Virus record (IMG/VR): IMGVR_UViG_3300036806_000217
Location: 23,341 to 87,340 of that record
Origin: a virus
Length of the DNA: 64,000 nucleotides
Direction: 5' to 3' (one strand)
Each line of letters begins with the position of its first letter. Within the stretch, counting starts at the first letter, position 1. The notes beneath the pieces are model-generated. The model did not search any database, was not told the origin of the DNA, and saw only the letters and a list, made by a program, of their open reading frames with translations. The translations under genes were made by a program, and so were the position numbers. Positions 45,864 to 54,098 of this stretch are shown piece after piece.

Positions 45864-47113
45864 GCCTGCTCCGCAGGGCCTCCGAGAAGCGGTTCTTCGT
45901 CCCCTCCGGGGCCGGCGACCCCTGGGCGATCCCGTCGAACGGCTCACTGGCCGCGATGACGGCCTCCGGGGTGCCGGTCACCGAGGACACCGCCATGCAG
46001 TTGCTGGCCGTGGCCGCGAGCGTGCGGATCCTGGCCAACGCCGTCGCCTGCCTGCCGTTCGACGCCATTCGCATGAAGGGGGCGCTCAGGGAGACCCTGG
46101 AGCCGCCCCCGCCGATCGTCGCAGACCCTTTCGGCGGCGCCAACAACGCGGCGTGGCCGACGCAGCGCGCCGGCATCTCGCAGATGATGGTCAGCCTCCT
46201 CCTGCGGGGCAACGGCTACGGCATCGTGACGAGCCGGGACCGCATGATGCGCCCGTCCCGCGTCCGGGTGCTGCACCCGGACCGGGTGCAGTGCGAGTTC
46301 GACCAGTACGGCGCCCGCGTCTACGAGGTCAACCGAAAGCCGGTGGACGCCGAAGACATGGTGCATCTGGTGGGCATGTCCTACCCGGAGTCCCCGACTG
46401 GGATCAGCGTCATCTCCCATGCACGCAATGCCATCGGATTGGGTCTGGCCGCGGAGGAGTTCGGCAGCCGCTTCTTCGGCTCCGGCGCCCACATGTCGGG
46501 CATCGTCACCGTGCCCGGCGACCTGGACAAGGAGCGCGCCCGACAGCTCAAGGAGTCGTTCACCTCCTCGCACGGCGGCCTGCAGAACTCCCACACGGTG
46601 GGGATCCTGTCGGGCGGCGCCGAGTGGAAGCCCATCAGCGTATCCCCGGAGGACGCGCAGTTCCTGGGCACGCGGGCGGCCCAGAACCTGGACATCGCGA
46701 TGCTGTTCGGGGTGCCGCCGCACATGCTCGGCCAGGTCGACCGCACCACCTCGTGGGGCACCGGTATCGAGCAGCAGTCGCTGGGGTTCCTGCGCTACAC
46801 CCTGGCCCCGTGGCTGGGCTGCTTCGAGGACGCCTGGTCGGCGATGCTTCCCAAGCCGCAGGTTGCCCGCTTCAACGTCGACGCCCTGCTGCGTACCGAC
46901 ACGGCCGGCCGGTTCGGCATCTATCTGAACGCCCGCAATGCGGCGCTGATGACGCCGGACGAGATCCGCGCGCTGGAGAACCTGGCGCCGCTTCCCAATG
47001 GTGCGGGCCAGGACCCGTTCGCGCCGCTGAACTCCGCGCACACCACCGATCCGGGATGGACGCCCGGACAGCCCGAGCCAGAACCCCAGCCTGCGACCGG
47101 TCAGGAGCCGTAG
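45860..47113 (+). CDS. Portal protein, HK97 family
   Basis: 417 residues, ATG in the previous stop. The family pattern is clear: VAASVRILANAVACLPF, then SLLLRGNGYGIV, GISVISHARNAIGLGLAAEE with the long stem helix, IAMLFGVPPHMLG and RTTSWGTGIEQQSLGFLRYT near the wing, ending in MTPDEIRALENLAPLPNGAG. It forms the 12-fold channel through which DNA passes. The next mini-gene repeats its C-terminal motif. Confidence 0.93.
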   Translation: MSLLRRASEKRFFVPSGAGDPWAIPSNGSLAAMTASGVPVTEDTAMQLLAVAASVRILANAVACLPFDAIRMKGALRETLEPPPPIVADPFGGANNAAWPTQRAGISQMMVSLLLRGNGYGIVTSRDRMMRPSRVRVLHPDRVQCEFDQYGARVYEVNRKPVDAEDMVHLVGMSYPESPTGISVISHARNAIGLGLAAEEFGSRFFGSGAHMSGIVTVPGDLDKERARQLKESFTSSHGGLQNSHTVGILSGGAEWKPISVSPEDAQFLGTRAAQNLDIAMLFGVPPHMLGQVDRTTSWGTGIEQQSLGFLRYTLAPWLGCFEDAWSAMLPKPQVARFNVDALLRTDTAGRFGIYLNARNAALMTPDEIRALENLAPLPNGAGQDPFAPLNSAHTTDPGWTPGQPEPEPQPATGQEP

Positions 47114-47250
47114 TGGACCTCCCATCTATCGCTGACCGCTATGCCGCCAGCCCGTCAGGCCTGCTGACAGTCAACGAGATCCGCGCGATCGAAAACCTGC
47201 CGCCGCTCCCTTCTTCCGGACCGGCCTCCGACCCCACGGAAGGGGAGTGA
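47113..47250 (+). CDS. 45-residue mini-protein carrying a portal C-terminal motif
   Basis: The GTG overlaps the portal stop, and the frame stops two bases before the protease start. It reads SGLLTVNEIRAIENLPPLPS, nearly the portal ending LMTPDEIRALENLAPLP. This may be a duplicated portal tail that became a separate gene, or a natural piece split off. Function unknown. Confidence 0.6.
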   Translation: MDLPSIADRYAASPSGLLTVNEIRAIENLPPLPSSGPASDPTEGE

Positions 47251-47251
47251 G

Positions 47252-48220
47252 ATGGACCTGTCCGCACGGGCCGCTCGGCCCACTGAACTCCAGCGCCGCC
47301 AGATGCCGTTCCGCGACGTCGAGCTCCGAGCGGCCCCGAACGGCACCGGCGGCGAGACGCTGACCTTCACCGGGTACGCCTGCGTGACCGAGGTCGGCTA
47401 CGAGATGCAGGACTGGCTCGGCCCGTTCACCGAAGTCGTCCGCGGTGGGTCGTTCGCCAAGACCCTGTCCGAGGGCGCGGACGTGCCGTTCCTGATCAAC
47501 CACGGGGGCATGACCTTGGCGAGGACCAAGTCGGGCACGCTGCAGCTGGCCGAGGACACCACTGGCCTGCACACCGAGGCACGTCTGGATCCGGCCAACT
47601 CGGGCGTGCGGGACCTGCAGTCCGCGATGGACCGCAAGGACATGGACGAGATGTCGTTCGCGTTCTGGGTGACGCGCCAGCAGTGGTCCCCGGACTACGA
47701 CCAGCGCGACATTCTGGAGGTCAACCTCAACAAGGGCGACGTGAGCGTCGTCAACTTCGGGGCCAACCCCAACACCGCCGGGGCGACTCTCAACTCGCGG
47801 GACCTGGCCGCCCACCTGGAGCGGCTGTCCGAAGAAGAGCGCCGTGAGGTCTTCGACCGTCTTGCCGCCGAGTTCGACCAGGCACCGGTCATCCTCACCA
47901 CCCGCGCACGGGCCGGGGAGTGGGCCAAGGAGCGCTTCGCCGAGCTCCGCGACGGCAAGCAGTTGTCCGCTGCCACCATGTCGACCCTCCAGGAGATCCT
48001 GGACATGGTCGCCACTGCGGACACCGCCGTCGACCAGGCACAGGTCGTCCTGTCCGACCTGATGGGCGTCCCCAATCCGGACGACACCCAGGACGCAGAG
48101 TCCGACGACGAGCCGGACGAGGACCCTGGCGACGCCCCGGCCAGCGACGAGGACGACCCGCAGGAGAACGGAAACGACCTCGGCCTCTACGAGGCCAGGC
48201 ACCGGCTTCTCGCCCTGTAG
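47252..48220 (+). CDS. HK97-type prohead protease
   Basis: 322 residues; AAGGGGAG precedes the ATG. Residues 15-185 match caudoviral prohead protease (S78): FTGYACVTEVGYEMQDWLGP, VPFLINHGGMTLART with the catalytic His, and MDEMSFAFWV with the catalytic Ser. The C-terminal 130 residues are helical and end in an acidic region (DDEPDEDPGDAPASDEDDP) and could act as an internal scaffold. It trims the capsid precursor. Confidence 0.9.
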   Translation: MDLSARAARPTELQRRQMPFRDVELRAAPNGTGGETLTFTGYACVTEVGYEMQDWLGPFTEVVRGGSFAKTLSEGADVPFLINHGGMTLARTKSGTLQLAEDTTGLHTEARLDPANSGVRDLQSAMDRKDMDEMSFAFWVTRQQWSPDYDQRDILEVNLNKGDVSVVNFGANPNTAGATLNSRDLAAHLERLSEEERREVFDRLAAEFDQAPVILTTRARAGEWAKERFAELRDGKQLSAATMSTLQEILDMVATADTAVDQAQVVLSDLMGVPNPDDTQDAESDDEPDEDPGDAPASDEDDPQENGNDLGLYEARHRLLAL

Positions 48221-48250
48221 TACCGGCGGACCCAGTCCGCCCCACAGACC

Positions 48251-48280
48251 AGCCCCGGACGGCCCACGCCGCCGGGGCTT
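48251..48280 (+). terminator. Hairpin between protease and capsid genes
   Basis: AGCCCCGG (48251-48258) pairs with CCGGGGCT (48272-48279), and TTTC follows. It lies 120 bp before the capsid start and may be a partial terminator or processing site that lets capsid mRNA be made separately. Confidence 0.5.
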
Positions 48281-48399
48281 TCGCCTGCCCGGCTCGCGCC
48301 GGAGCCCGCGCCGGACCCCTGATCAGGGCACCACCCGGGCCACCACCCGTCACCACGGCAGGCACACCGCAACACACCCCCGAGAGAAGGGAAGTCCCC

Positions 48400-49758
48400 G
48401 TGAACAAGCGGGAGATGATCCAGGCTCTCCAGGAGCGGCGTGCCGAGATCCGCAAGAACCTCGACGCCATCCTGGAGACCGTCCACGCCGAGAAGCGCAC
48501 CGCGCTGACCGACGAGGAGAAGGCCGGCTTCGACGCCGGCGAGACCGAGATCCGTGAGATCGACGAGCGCATCGACGAACTCGACACCCAGATCCGCTCC
48601 GACGAGGCCGCCGCCACCATCGCCAAGCGCTACAACGGCCTCCCCAACGCCCGGGTGACCGACCCGCAGATCTACACCAAGCGCGGCAACGGCCACTCCT
48701 ACTTCCGGGACCTGTACGTGGCCCGGCAGAAGGGCGACCGCGAGGCCCTGGAGCGCCTGGACCGCAACAACAAGATGGTCGCCGACGCCAAGGGCGAGCA
48801 GCGCGCCATCTCCACGGGTGCCGGCGCGGGCGGCGAGTTCGTGCCGCCCCTGTGGCTGGAGAACGAGTTCATCGCGTTCGTCCGCCCCGGCCGGATCACC
48901 GCGAACCTGTGCCGCCAGGGCGACGTGCCGCCCGGCACCGACTCCATCAACATCCCGAAGATCCTCACCGGTACCGCGACGGCCCCCCAGGCGACGCAGA
49001 ACTCCGGCGTGCAGCAGACCGACCTGACCACCACCTCGGTGTCCAGCCCGGTCGTGACCATCGCGGGTGGCCAGACGGTCAGCCTCCAGCTGATCGAGCA
49101 GTCGCCGCTCAACATCGACGACGTGGTCCTCGGTGACCTCGCCGCCGACTACGCCAAGCAGCTCGGCACGCAGGTGCTGTCCGGCTCCGGCTCCAGCGGC
49201 CAGGTCACCGGCATGTTCACCCTGGGCGGCACCACCTCGGTGACCTGGACCCAGGCCACCCCGGCGCTGGGCGGCGCGGGCGGCCTGTACGCGAAGATCG
49301 CATCGGCGATCTCCTCGATCCACACCAGCCGCTTCATGCCCCCGACCGCGATCATCATGCACCCGCGCCGCTGGGCCTGGGCTGAGTCGCAGTCCGACGC
49401 CAACGGCCGCCCCCTGGTCGTGCCGGAGGCCGGCGGCCCCTGGAACGTCGCGGGCAACCTCGACGAGCAGGCCTCGCAGGGTCTGGTCGGCCGGATGCTC
49501 GGTCTGCCGGTGTATGTCGACGCCCTGATCCCGGTCAACGGCGGCACCGGCACCAACCAGGACACGATCATCGTCGCGAAGATGGACGACCTGTGGCTGT
49601 GGGAGGGCGACGTGCGCGCCGAGGCCTTCCAGCAGACCTACGCCAACCAGCTTTCGGTGTTCGTCCGCCTGTACAACTACGCCGCGTTCCAGGCCGGCCG
49701 CTACGCGCCGTCCACCGCGCTGATCACCGGCACCGGCGCCGTTACGCCGACGTTCTGA
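48400..49758 (+). CDS. Major capsid protein, HK97 fold
   Basis: 452 residues from a GTG with AGAAGGGA upstream. The first about 90 residues are a coiled-coil delta/scaffold part (LQERRAEIRKNLDAILETVH). The HK97-fold shell follows: GGEFVPPLWLENEFIAFVRP, VTIAGGQTVSLQLIEQSP, then ADYAKQLGTQVLSGSGSSGQ and TAIIMHPRRWAWAESQSD. The protease upstream should remove the N-terminal part. A strong hairpin follows the stop. Confidence 0.93.
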   Translation: MNKREMIQALQERRAEIRKNLDAILETVHAEKRTALTDEEKAGFDAGETEIREIDERIDELDTQIRSDEAAATIAKRYNGLPNARVTDPQIYTKRGNGHSYFRDLYVARQKGDREALERLDRNNKMVADAKGEQRAISTGAGAGGEFVPPLWLENEFIAFVRPGRITANLCRQGDVPPGTDSINIPKILTGTATAPQATQNSGVQQTDLTTTSVSSPVVTIAGGQTVSLQLIEQSPLNIDDVVLGDLAADYAKQLGTQVLSGSGSSGQVTGMFTLGGTTSVTWTQATPALGGAGGLYAKIASAISSIHTSRFMPPTAIIMHPRRWAWAESQSDANGRPLVVPEAGGPWNVAGNLDEQASQGLVGRMLGLPVYVDALIPVNGGTGTNQDTIIVAKMDDLWLWEGDVRAEAFQQTYANQLSVFVRLYNYAAFQAGRYAPSTALITGTGAVTPTF

Positions 49759-49763
49759 TCCCT

Positions 49764-49792
49764 GGTCCGGCCCGGGATCACCGGGCCGGACC
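49764..49792 (+). terminator. Hairpin after the capsid gene
   Basis: GGTCCGGCCCGG (49764-49775) and CCGGGCCGGACC (49781-49792) form a perfect 12-bp stem with loop GATCA, six bases after the capsid stop. It could stop part of transcription or protect the capsid mRNA 3' end. Confidence 0.62.
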
Positions 49793-49810
49793 CTCCCTCA
49801 AGGAGGCGGC

Positions 49811-50155
49811 ATGGCCGCGAACACCCTGGTCGCATCTGCGGCCCGCACCGTCACCGGATCCTCGGCCGCCATCGCGGTGGGCTCCGGGGCGGCAACGCTG
49901 GAGCTGGAGCTGGAGGTCACCGTCGCGACGGGAACGTCGCCGACCCTGGTCCTCAGTGTCCAGTGGTCCGACGACGGTACGAACTTCGGCAACAACGACG
50001 CCTCTGCGGACGCCTTCGCGTCGGTGGCCGCGGTCGGCAACGTCACCAAGTCCATCCCGGTGCGGGCCCCGTACATGCAGCTGACATGGACGATCGGCGG
50101 CACCACCCCGTCGTTCACGTTCAGCGTCATCGACGTAGCCAGCAACGTCATCTGA
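49811..50155 (+). CDS. Decoration-like small beta protein, copy 1
   Basis: 114 residues; AAGGAGG precedes the ATG. An Ig-like/beta-sandwich pattern is visible: ANTLVASAARTVTGSSAAIA, ELEVTVATGTSPTLVLSVQW, MQLTWTIGGTTPSFTFSV. The gene at 50216 is a clear paralogue. Position after the capsid gene suggests a capsid decoration or cement protein. Confidence 0.76.
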   Translation: MAANTLVASAARTVTGSSAAIAVGSGAATLELELEVTVATGTSPTLVLSVQWSDDGTNFGNNDASADAFASVAAVGNVTKSIPVRAPYMQLTWTIGGTTPSFTFSVIDVASNVI

Positions 50156-50163
50156 TCCCGCCC

Positions 50164-50195
50164 CAGGGAGGCGCACCGACCGGTGCGCCTCCCTG
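50164..50195 (+). terminator. Long hairpin between the duplicated genes
   Basis: A 15-bp perfect stem runs from CAGGGAGGCGCACCG (50164-50178) to CGGTGCGCCTCCCTG (50181-50195) with a 2-base gap at the tip. It probably acts as a terminator or RNA-stability element between the two copies. Confidence 0.62.
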
Positions 50196-50215
50196 TTGCC
50201 TGAAAGGGGCCCGGA

Positions 50216-50536
50216 ATGGCCAACACCCTGGTTGCCGGTGCCGCCCGGACCGTATCGGGCAACTCCGGGCCGCTGATCGTCGGCTACAGCCCGCTGAACA
50301 TCGAGGTCGAGGTCACCGCAGCATCGGGAACGACACCGTCGCTGACGCTGGCCGTGCAGTGGTCGGTGGACGGCGTCAACTTCGCCCCGGTGGACACGAC
50401 TCCGGACCAGTTCGCGGCGATCACTGCGGTCGGCAACGACCTCAAGCAGCTCATCGTCAAGGGCTCCTGGATGCAGGTCGTTTGGACGATCACGGGGACC
50501 ACTCCGAGTTTCACCTTCTCCGTTTCCGCTGGCTGA
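50216..50536 (+). CDS. Decoration-like small beta protein, copy 2
   Basis: 106 residues; AAGGGG precedes the ATG. It aligns along its whole length with the previous gene: ANTLVAGAARTVSGNSGP, TAASGTTPSLTLAVQWSVDG, MQVVWTITGTTPSFTFSV. The two are tandem duplicates that have diverged, perhaps to occupy different capsid sites. Confidence 0.76.
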   Translation: MANTLVAGAARTVSGNSGPLIVGYSPLNIEVEVTAASGTTPSLTLAVQWSVDGVNFAPVDTTPDQFAAITAVGNDLKQLIVKGSWMQVVWTITGTTPSFTFSVSAG

Positions 50537-50549
50537 AAGGCCGACACTC

Positions 50550-50834
50550 ATGCCATTCCACAACCCGATCAACTACGCCGACGGGCTGCTGACCGAGCTC
50601 GAAGGAGCCGAGCGCGCGGCGCGGACGGAGACCATCGCGGATATTCGCGAGCAGCTCCCCGAGCTGGCCAAGGCCGTGGACGCCGTCGATGCGAAGTCCC
50701 TGGACGACGACGGCGCCGCCTTCCTCGCCGCGACCAGGGCCCGGCTCGCTGCGGTCCTGGAGCCCAGGAAGGCCCCGCGGACCACTGCCGCAGCCTCGGC
50801 GCCGAACAAGGCCGTCCCGCCGGCGGCGAAGTAA
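50550..50834 (+). CDS. Small helical head protein
   Basis: 94 residues, 13 bases after the previous stop. A helical middle (LLTELEGAERAARTETIADI, LAAVLEPRKAPRTTAAASAP) ends in an Ala/Pro tail. Probably a small head or connector accessory protein, by position. Confidence 0.7.
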   Translation: MPFHNPINYADGLLTELEGAERAARTETIADIREQLPELAKAVDAVDAKSLDDDGAAFLAATRARLAAVLEPRKAPRTTAAASAPNKAVPPAAK

Positions 50835-50900
50835 CCAGCCCCTCTCTGCTCGCCGCATCGTCACTCCTGCATCCATCACTACCGCTGACCAAGGGGGTGG

Positions 50901-51794
50901 ATGGTGGCGCAGACCCTCTTCTTCGTGGGCCAGGACGTCTCGGTCTCGTGCGTTGCCCTGGACGACAACGGCGACCCTGCCGTTGGGACGCTCGCGGTCA
51001 CCTTTACCGTCACCGATCCGACCGGTATCAGCACCACGCCTTCCGCCGTCTCGACCGGCGGGGGCGGATATGTGGCCGTAGTGCCGTCCGCCGCGGTGGC
51101 CGGGGTGTGGACGTACCGGTGGACCGCTGCCGGAACGGGTGTGCAGTGGGCGTCCGAGGGCCAGTTCCAGGTGCGACCGCTGGGCATCGAGCAGTTGGTG
51201 GACCTGGTATCGGTCAAGAAGCACCTGAACATGAGCGAGACTGACACATTGCCGGACGACGAACTGCAGGGCTTCATCCTGGCCGCCGCCGATCTGGCGC
51301 GGGATGTGTGCGGGCCGTTCCTGCCTGAGACCCACCTGCAGTTCTTCGACGGCGGCGTGAACACGATCGTGCCGGACTGGCTGCCGCTGGCGAGCATCCT
51401 GTCGGCGACCGAGTACTACGGCCTCTCCGCGTTCCCCCTGACTGAGCAGCAGCTCGGTTCGCAGATGAATGCCTTCGCCTTCACGGCGGACTACACGACC
51501 GGCCAGATCACACGCCGCACGTTCGGTGGCCAGCCGGCGATGTTCGCGATCGGCGCGAAGAACATCAAGTTCGTCTACCTCGCCGGGCGCTCCGGCCAGG
51601 TCCCCTTCACAGTCCGCCTGGGTGCCCTGGAGCTGATCCGGCACCTGTGGCAGCTGACCCAGCAGGGCGGTCGTCCGCGCTGGGGCGGCGCTGCCCTGGA
51701 CGGCGAGTCCATGGGTGTTCCGACTGGCTTCGCTCTGCCGCAGCGGGTCCTGGAGCTGTGGCAGCCCTTCAAGAGGCCGCCGGGGATCGCCTGA
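50901..51794 (+). CDS. Head-tail connector (gp6-like) with N-terminal Ig-like domain
   Basis: 297 residues; AGGGGGTGG precedes the ATG. Residues 5-85 form an Ig-like domain (VSVSCVALDDNGDPAVGTLA); from about 95 the sequence turns into a gp6/gp15-type connector: LVDLVSVKKHLNMSETDTLP, ELQGFILAAADLARDVCGPF. The fused Ig-like part is an addition to the usual 100-130-residue connector. It should join the portal to the neck. The next ATG overlaps the stop. Confidence 0.78.
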   Translation: MVAQTLFFVGQDVSVSCVALDDNGDPAVGTLAVTFTVTDPTGISTTPSAVSTGGGGYVAVVPSAAVAGVWTYRWTAAGTGVQWASEGQFQVRPLGIEQLVDLVSVKKHLNMSETDTLPDDELQGFILAAADLARDVCGPFLPETHLQFFDGGVNTIVPDWLPLASILSATEYYGLSAFPLTEQQLGSQMNAFAFTADYTTGQITRRTFGGQPAMFAIGAKNIKFVYLAGRSGQVPFTVRLGALELIRHLWQLTQQGGRPRWGGAALDGESMGVPTGFALPQRVLELWQPFKRPPGIA

Positions 51795-52261
51795 TGACCA
51801 CACCGATCGAGGACATTCCCGCATCGAGTATCCCGGCGGCCCGCGCCTGGATCCTCGATGGCATCGAGGCCCAGCTCGCAGGCGCGACGGGGATGCTGAT
51901 CTGCCTGGACGAGCCGGGGCCGAATCAGCCCGACGACATCATCTGCGTCGGCGAGGTCACCCAGACCTACGGGCCGTTGGACATCGTCGGCTCCGGCGGC
52001 CGGCTGTGGCTGACCGAGGAGTACTCGGTCACCGTGACGATCTCGGTGTTCCGCGGCGGCGACGACCCGGTGACGGTGTTCAACCGGGCCCGCCAGCTCG
52101 CGGACCTGGTGGTGGCCGTGGTGCGGTCCGACCCGTCGCTGGGCGGCGCCGTGGACCGGGCCCGGCCCGCGCGGGCGTCGCATTCCAGCGCCTGGACCGA
52201 GGACCACACCGGCCGGCTGTGCGAGATCGAGCTGTCCATCGACTGCCTGAAATCCCTGTGA
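51794..52261 (+). CDS. Probable tail terminator/neck protein
   Basis: 155 residues, ATG in the previous stop. The first part PAARAWILDGIEAQLAGATG, then strands (YSVTVTISVFRGGDDPVTVF) and a helix (NRARQLADLVVAVVRSDPSL), match the shape of tail-completion proteins that cap the tail tube. The place before the tail tube gene agrees. Confidence 0.74.
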   Translation: MTTPIEDIPASSIPAARAWILDGIEAQLAGATGMLICLDEPGPNQPDDIICVGEVTQTYGPLDIVGSGGRLWLTEEYSVTVTISVFRGGDDPVTVFNRARQLADLVVAVVRSDPSLGGAVDRARPARASHSSAWTEDHTGRLCEIELSIDCLKSL

Positions 52262-52269
52262 GGAGTGCT

Positions 52270-52470
52270 GTGCCCAGCTACACGTACACCGGCGACGAGG
52301 GCCGGTACTACCCCACGCTCGCCCTGGCCCCGGAGCCCGGCGGCGAACACGACCTGGACCACAATCCGGGCGACGGCCGCTGGACCCCCGAGGACCCCGA
52401 GCCCGAGCCGCCGGCGGAAGAGGCCGCGGCACCGAAGCTGCGCGCCGCCGCGAAGAAGCAGGAGGCCTGA
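52270..52470 (+). CDS. Small acidic/Pro-rich neck-region protein
   Basis: 66 residues from a GTG with AGGAG upstream. Short ordered start (PSYTYTGDEGRYYPTLALAP) and a low-complexity tail (EDPEPEPPAEEAAAPKLRAA). Likely a minor virion or assembly factor. Function unknown. Confidence 0.65.
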   Translation: MPSYTYTGDEGRYYPTLALAPEPGGEHDLDHNPGDGRWTPEDPEPEPPAEEAAAPKLRAAAKKQEA

Positions 52471-52471
52471 C

Positions 52472-53440
52472 ATGCCGAAGCCGTCTCATCTCGCAGTCCT
52501 GGGCGTCGGCAAGGAAGGCGCCACCCCCGGCACCCCGTCCGCCGCCACGATGTGGGTGCCGTGGAAGACGCTGACGCCGAAGGACGACGTCAACCTCATC
52601 ACCGACGAGGGCCAGCGCGGCGCCCCGGTCGACAACTACGGCCAGCTGCCCGGCCCGAAGGGCAGCTCCCTGGACATCGGCGGGGACGTGTTCGCCGACT
52701 CCATCGGCTTCCTGCTCGCCTCGGTGCTGCCGGATGTCGTGGTCACCGGTTCGTCCGCCCCGTACAGCACCGCGTGCTCGACGCTGTGCACCGGCGACAC
52801 CCAGCCGCCCACGCAGACCTGGACGATCTTCGACCCGCTGGGTACCTGGCAGTACCCGGGCTACCAGTTCTCCGAACTGGGCTTCAAGTGGAACGCCGAC
52901 GGGTTCTTCGAGTGGTCGGCGAAGGGCATGGGCTGGACCTACGTGTCGGGCTCTACCCCGACGCCGTCGTTCTCGACCACGCCGAAGCCGTTCGCGAACT
53001 GGGGCATCACCACGAAGATCGCCGGCTCGAACTTCTTCACCCAGGACGGCGAGCTCACCATCAAGCGCGGCATGACCGCGATCCGCGGCGCCAACGGCTC
53101 CCAGAACCCCTACCGGATCTGGACCGGCGACGTGTCCGTCGAGGGCAAGGCGACCCTCGTCATGGAGGACACCACCCAGCGCGTGATCTACCAGGCCGGG
53201 ACCATGCAGTCCTTCGAGGTCCTGTACACCCAGGGCGCCGGCGCCGCCGCGAACGGCCTGGACCTCAAGTGCTCCACCGTCGCCTACACCGAGGGCACCC
53301 CGTCCTACGGCAAGGACTACATCGAGATGCCCGTGAGCTGGAAGGCCTCGGCGAACACCACCGATGTGGGCGGATCGGCCGGCTACTCGCCCATCAAGGC
53401 CACCCTGACCAACGCCCTGCCCTCGGGCACCTACAAGTAG
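52472..53440 (+). CDS. Major tail (tube) protein
   Basis: 322 residues; GGAGG precedes the ATG. The beta-rich sequence, including SSLDIGGDVFADSIGFLLAS, FSELGFKWNADGFFEWSAKG and TIKRGMTAIRGANGSQNPYR, matches tail tube proteins of long-tailed phages, and the place before the tail chaperones is canonical. It polymerises into the tail tube. Confidence 0.84.
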   Translation: MPKPSHLAVLGVGKEGATPGTPSAATMWVPWKTLTPKDDVNLITDEGQRGAPVDNYGQLPGPKGSSLDIGGDVFADSIGFLLASVLPDVVVTGSSAPYSTACSTLCTGDTQPPTQTWTIFDPLGTWQYPGYQFSELGFKWNADGFFEWSAKGMGWTYVSGSTPTPSFSTTPKPFANWGITTKIAGSNFFTQDGELTIKRGMTAIRGANGSQNPYRIWTGDVSVEGKATLVMEDTTQRVIYQAGTMQSFEVLYTQGAGAAANGLDLKCSTVAYTEGTPSYGKDYIEMPVSWKASANTTDVGGSAGYSPIKATLTNALPSGTYK

Positions 53441-53457
53441 AAGGAGCATCCACCCTC

Positions 53458-53907
53458 ATGGAGCACGTCACCCTCAAGGCGGGCGGCACCGCGGACCTGC
53501 GCGACGTCGCCGACATTCCCGAGCGGCTGCGGCGCCCGCAGCGCAGGATCCAGATGCTGCTGGCCGCCAACCCGGCGTTCTCCGACGTCGTCAAGAAGGC
53601 GTCCCAGGCCGGGGTCGCCGCGGTCGAGGACTTCTCCGAGGACCAGGCCGTGGCCATGGTCTCCGAGATGGGCGCCGACAGCTTCGACCTCCTGGACCAG
53701 CTCAACGACACCGCGATCCTGTCCCGCGTGATGGGCTGGTCCTTCGACGTGCCGGTGACCGCCGAGGGCCTGCAGGACCTGCCCGGCGCGGTCTACGACG
53801 AGCTGAAGGCGCTGTGCGCGAAGGGCGCGCTGGAGGGCACGGACTTCTCGCCGTCGCAGGACGAGAACTCCCCTACCGGCTCCTCTACCGGCTCCGCGTT
53901 GCGGTAG
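53458..53907 (+). CDS. Tail assembly chaperone (G-like)
   Basis: 149 residues; AAGGAG precedes the ATG. Mostly helical, with LRRPQRRIQMLLAANPAFSD and VSEMGADSFDLLDQLNDTAI, and an acidic end. It probably holds the tape measure protein for tube assembly. The following frame (-1) continues past this stop as a second chaperone segment. Confidence 0.82.
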   Translation: MEHVTLKAGGTADLRDVADIPERLRRPQRRIQMLLAANPAFSDVVKKASQAGVAAVEDFSEDQAVAMVSEMGADSFDLLDQLNDTAILSRVMGWSFDVPVTAEGLQDLPGAVYDELKALCAKGALEGTDFSPSQDENSPTGSSTGSALR

Positions 53908-54098
53908 AGGGCAAGTTCGACTACCCGGCGTGGATGCTGCCCGCCGAGGCGTTCCGGGACTGGCAGCTGTGCCAGGTCGTCGGCTCCCCGGACACCTGGA
54001 TGAACATGTCCGCGGAGCGCCTGGACTGGATCCTCGCCGTGGACGGGGCGGTGAAGCAGGCCCGCGCGAACAAGGAGAAGGAGGCCGCCAGTGGCTAG
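53814..54098 (+). CDS. Tail chaperone extension (T-like) made by -1 frameshift
   Basis: This frame lacks its own good start and ribosome site, overlaps the end of the G-like gene, and encodes a plausible helical domain, FDYPAWMLPAEAFRDWQLCQ, then MSAERLDWILAVDGAVKQ. A -1 shift near 53870-53874 (codons TCC CCT, giving CCC then TAC CGG) would join the two. The exact slip site is not certain. A fused G-T product is usual for siphophages. Confidence 0.65.
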   Translation: MREGRAGGHGLLAVAGRELPYRLLYRLRVAVEGKFDYPAWMLPAEAFRDWQLCQVVGSPDTWMNMSAERLDWILAVDGAVKQARANKEKEAASG

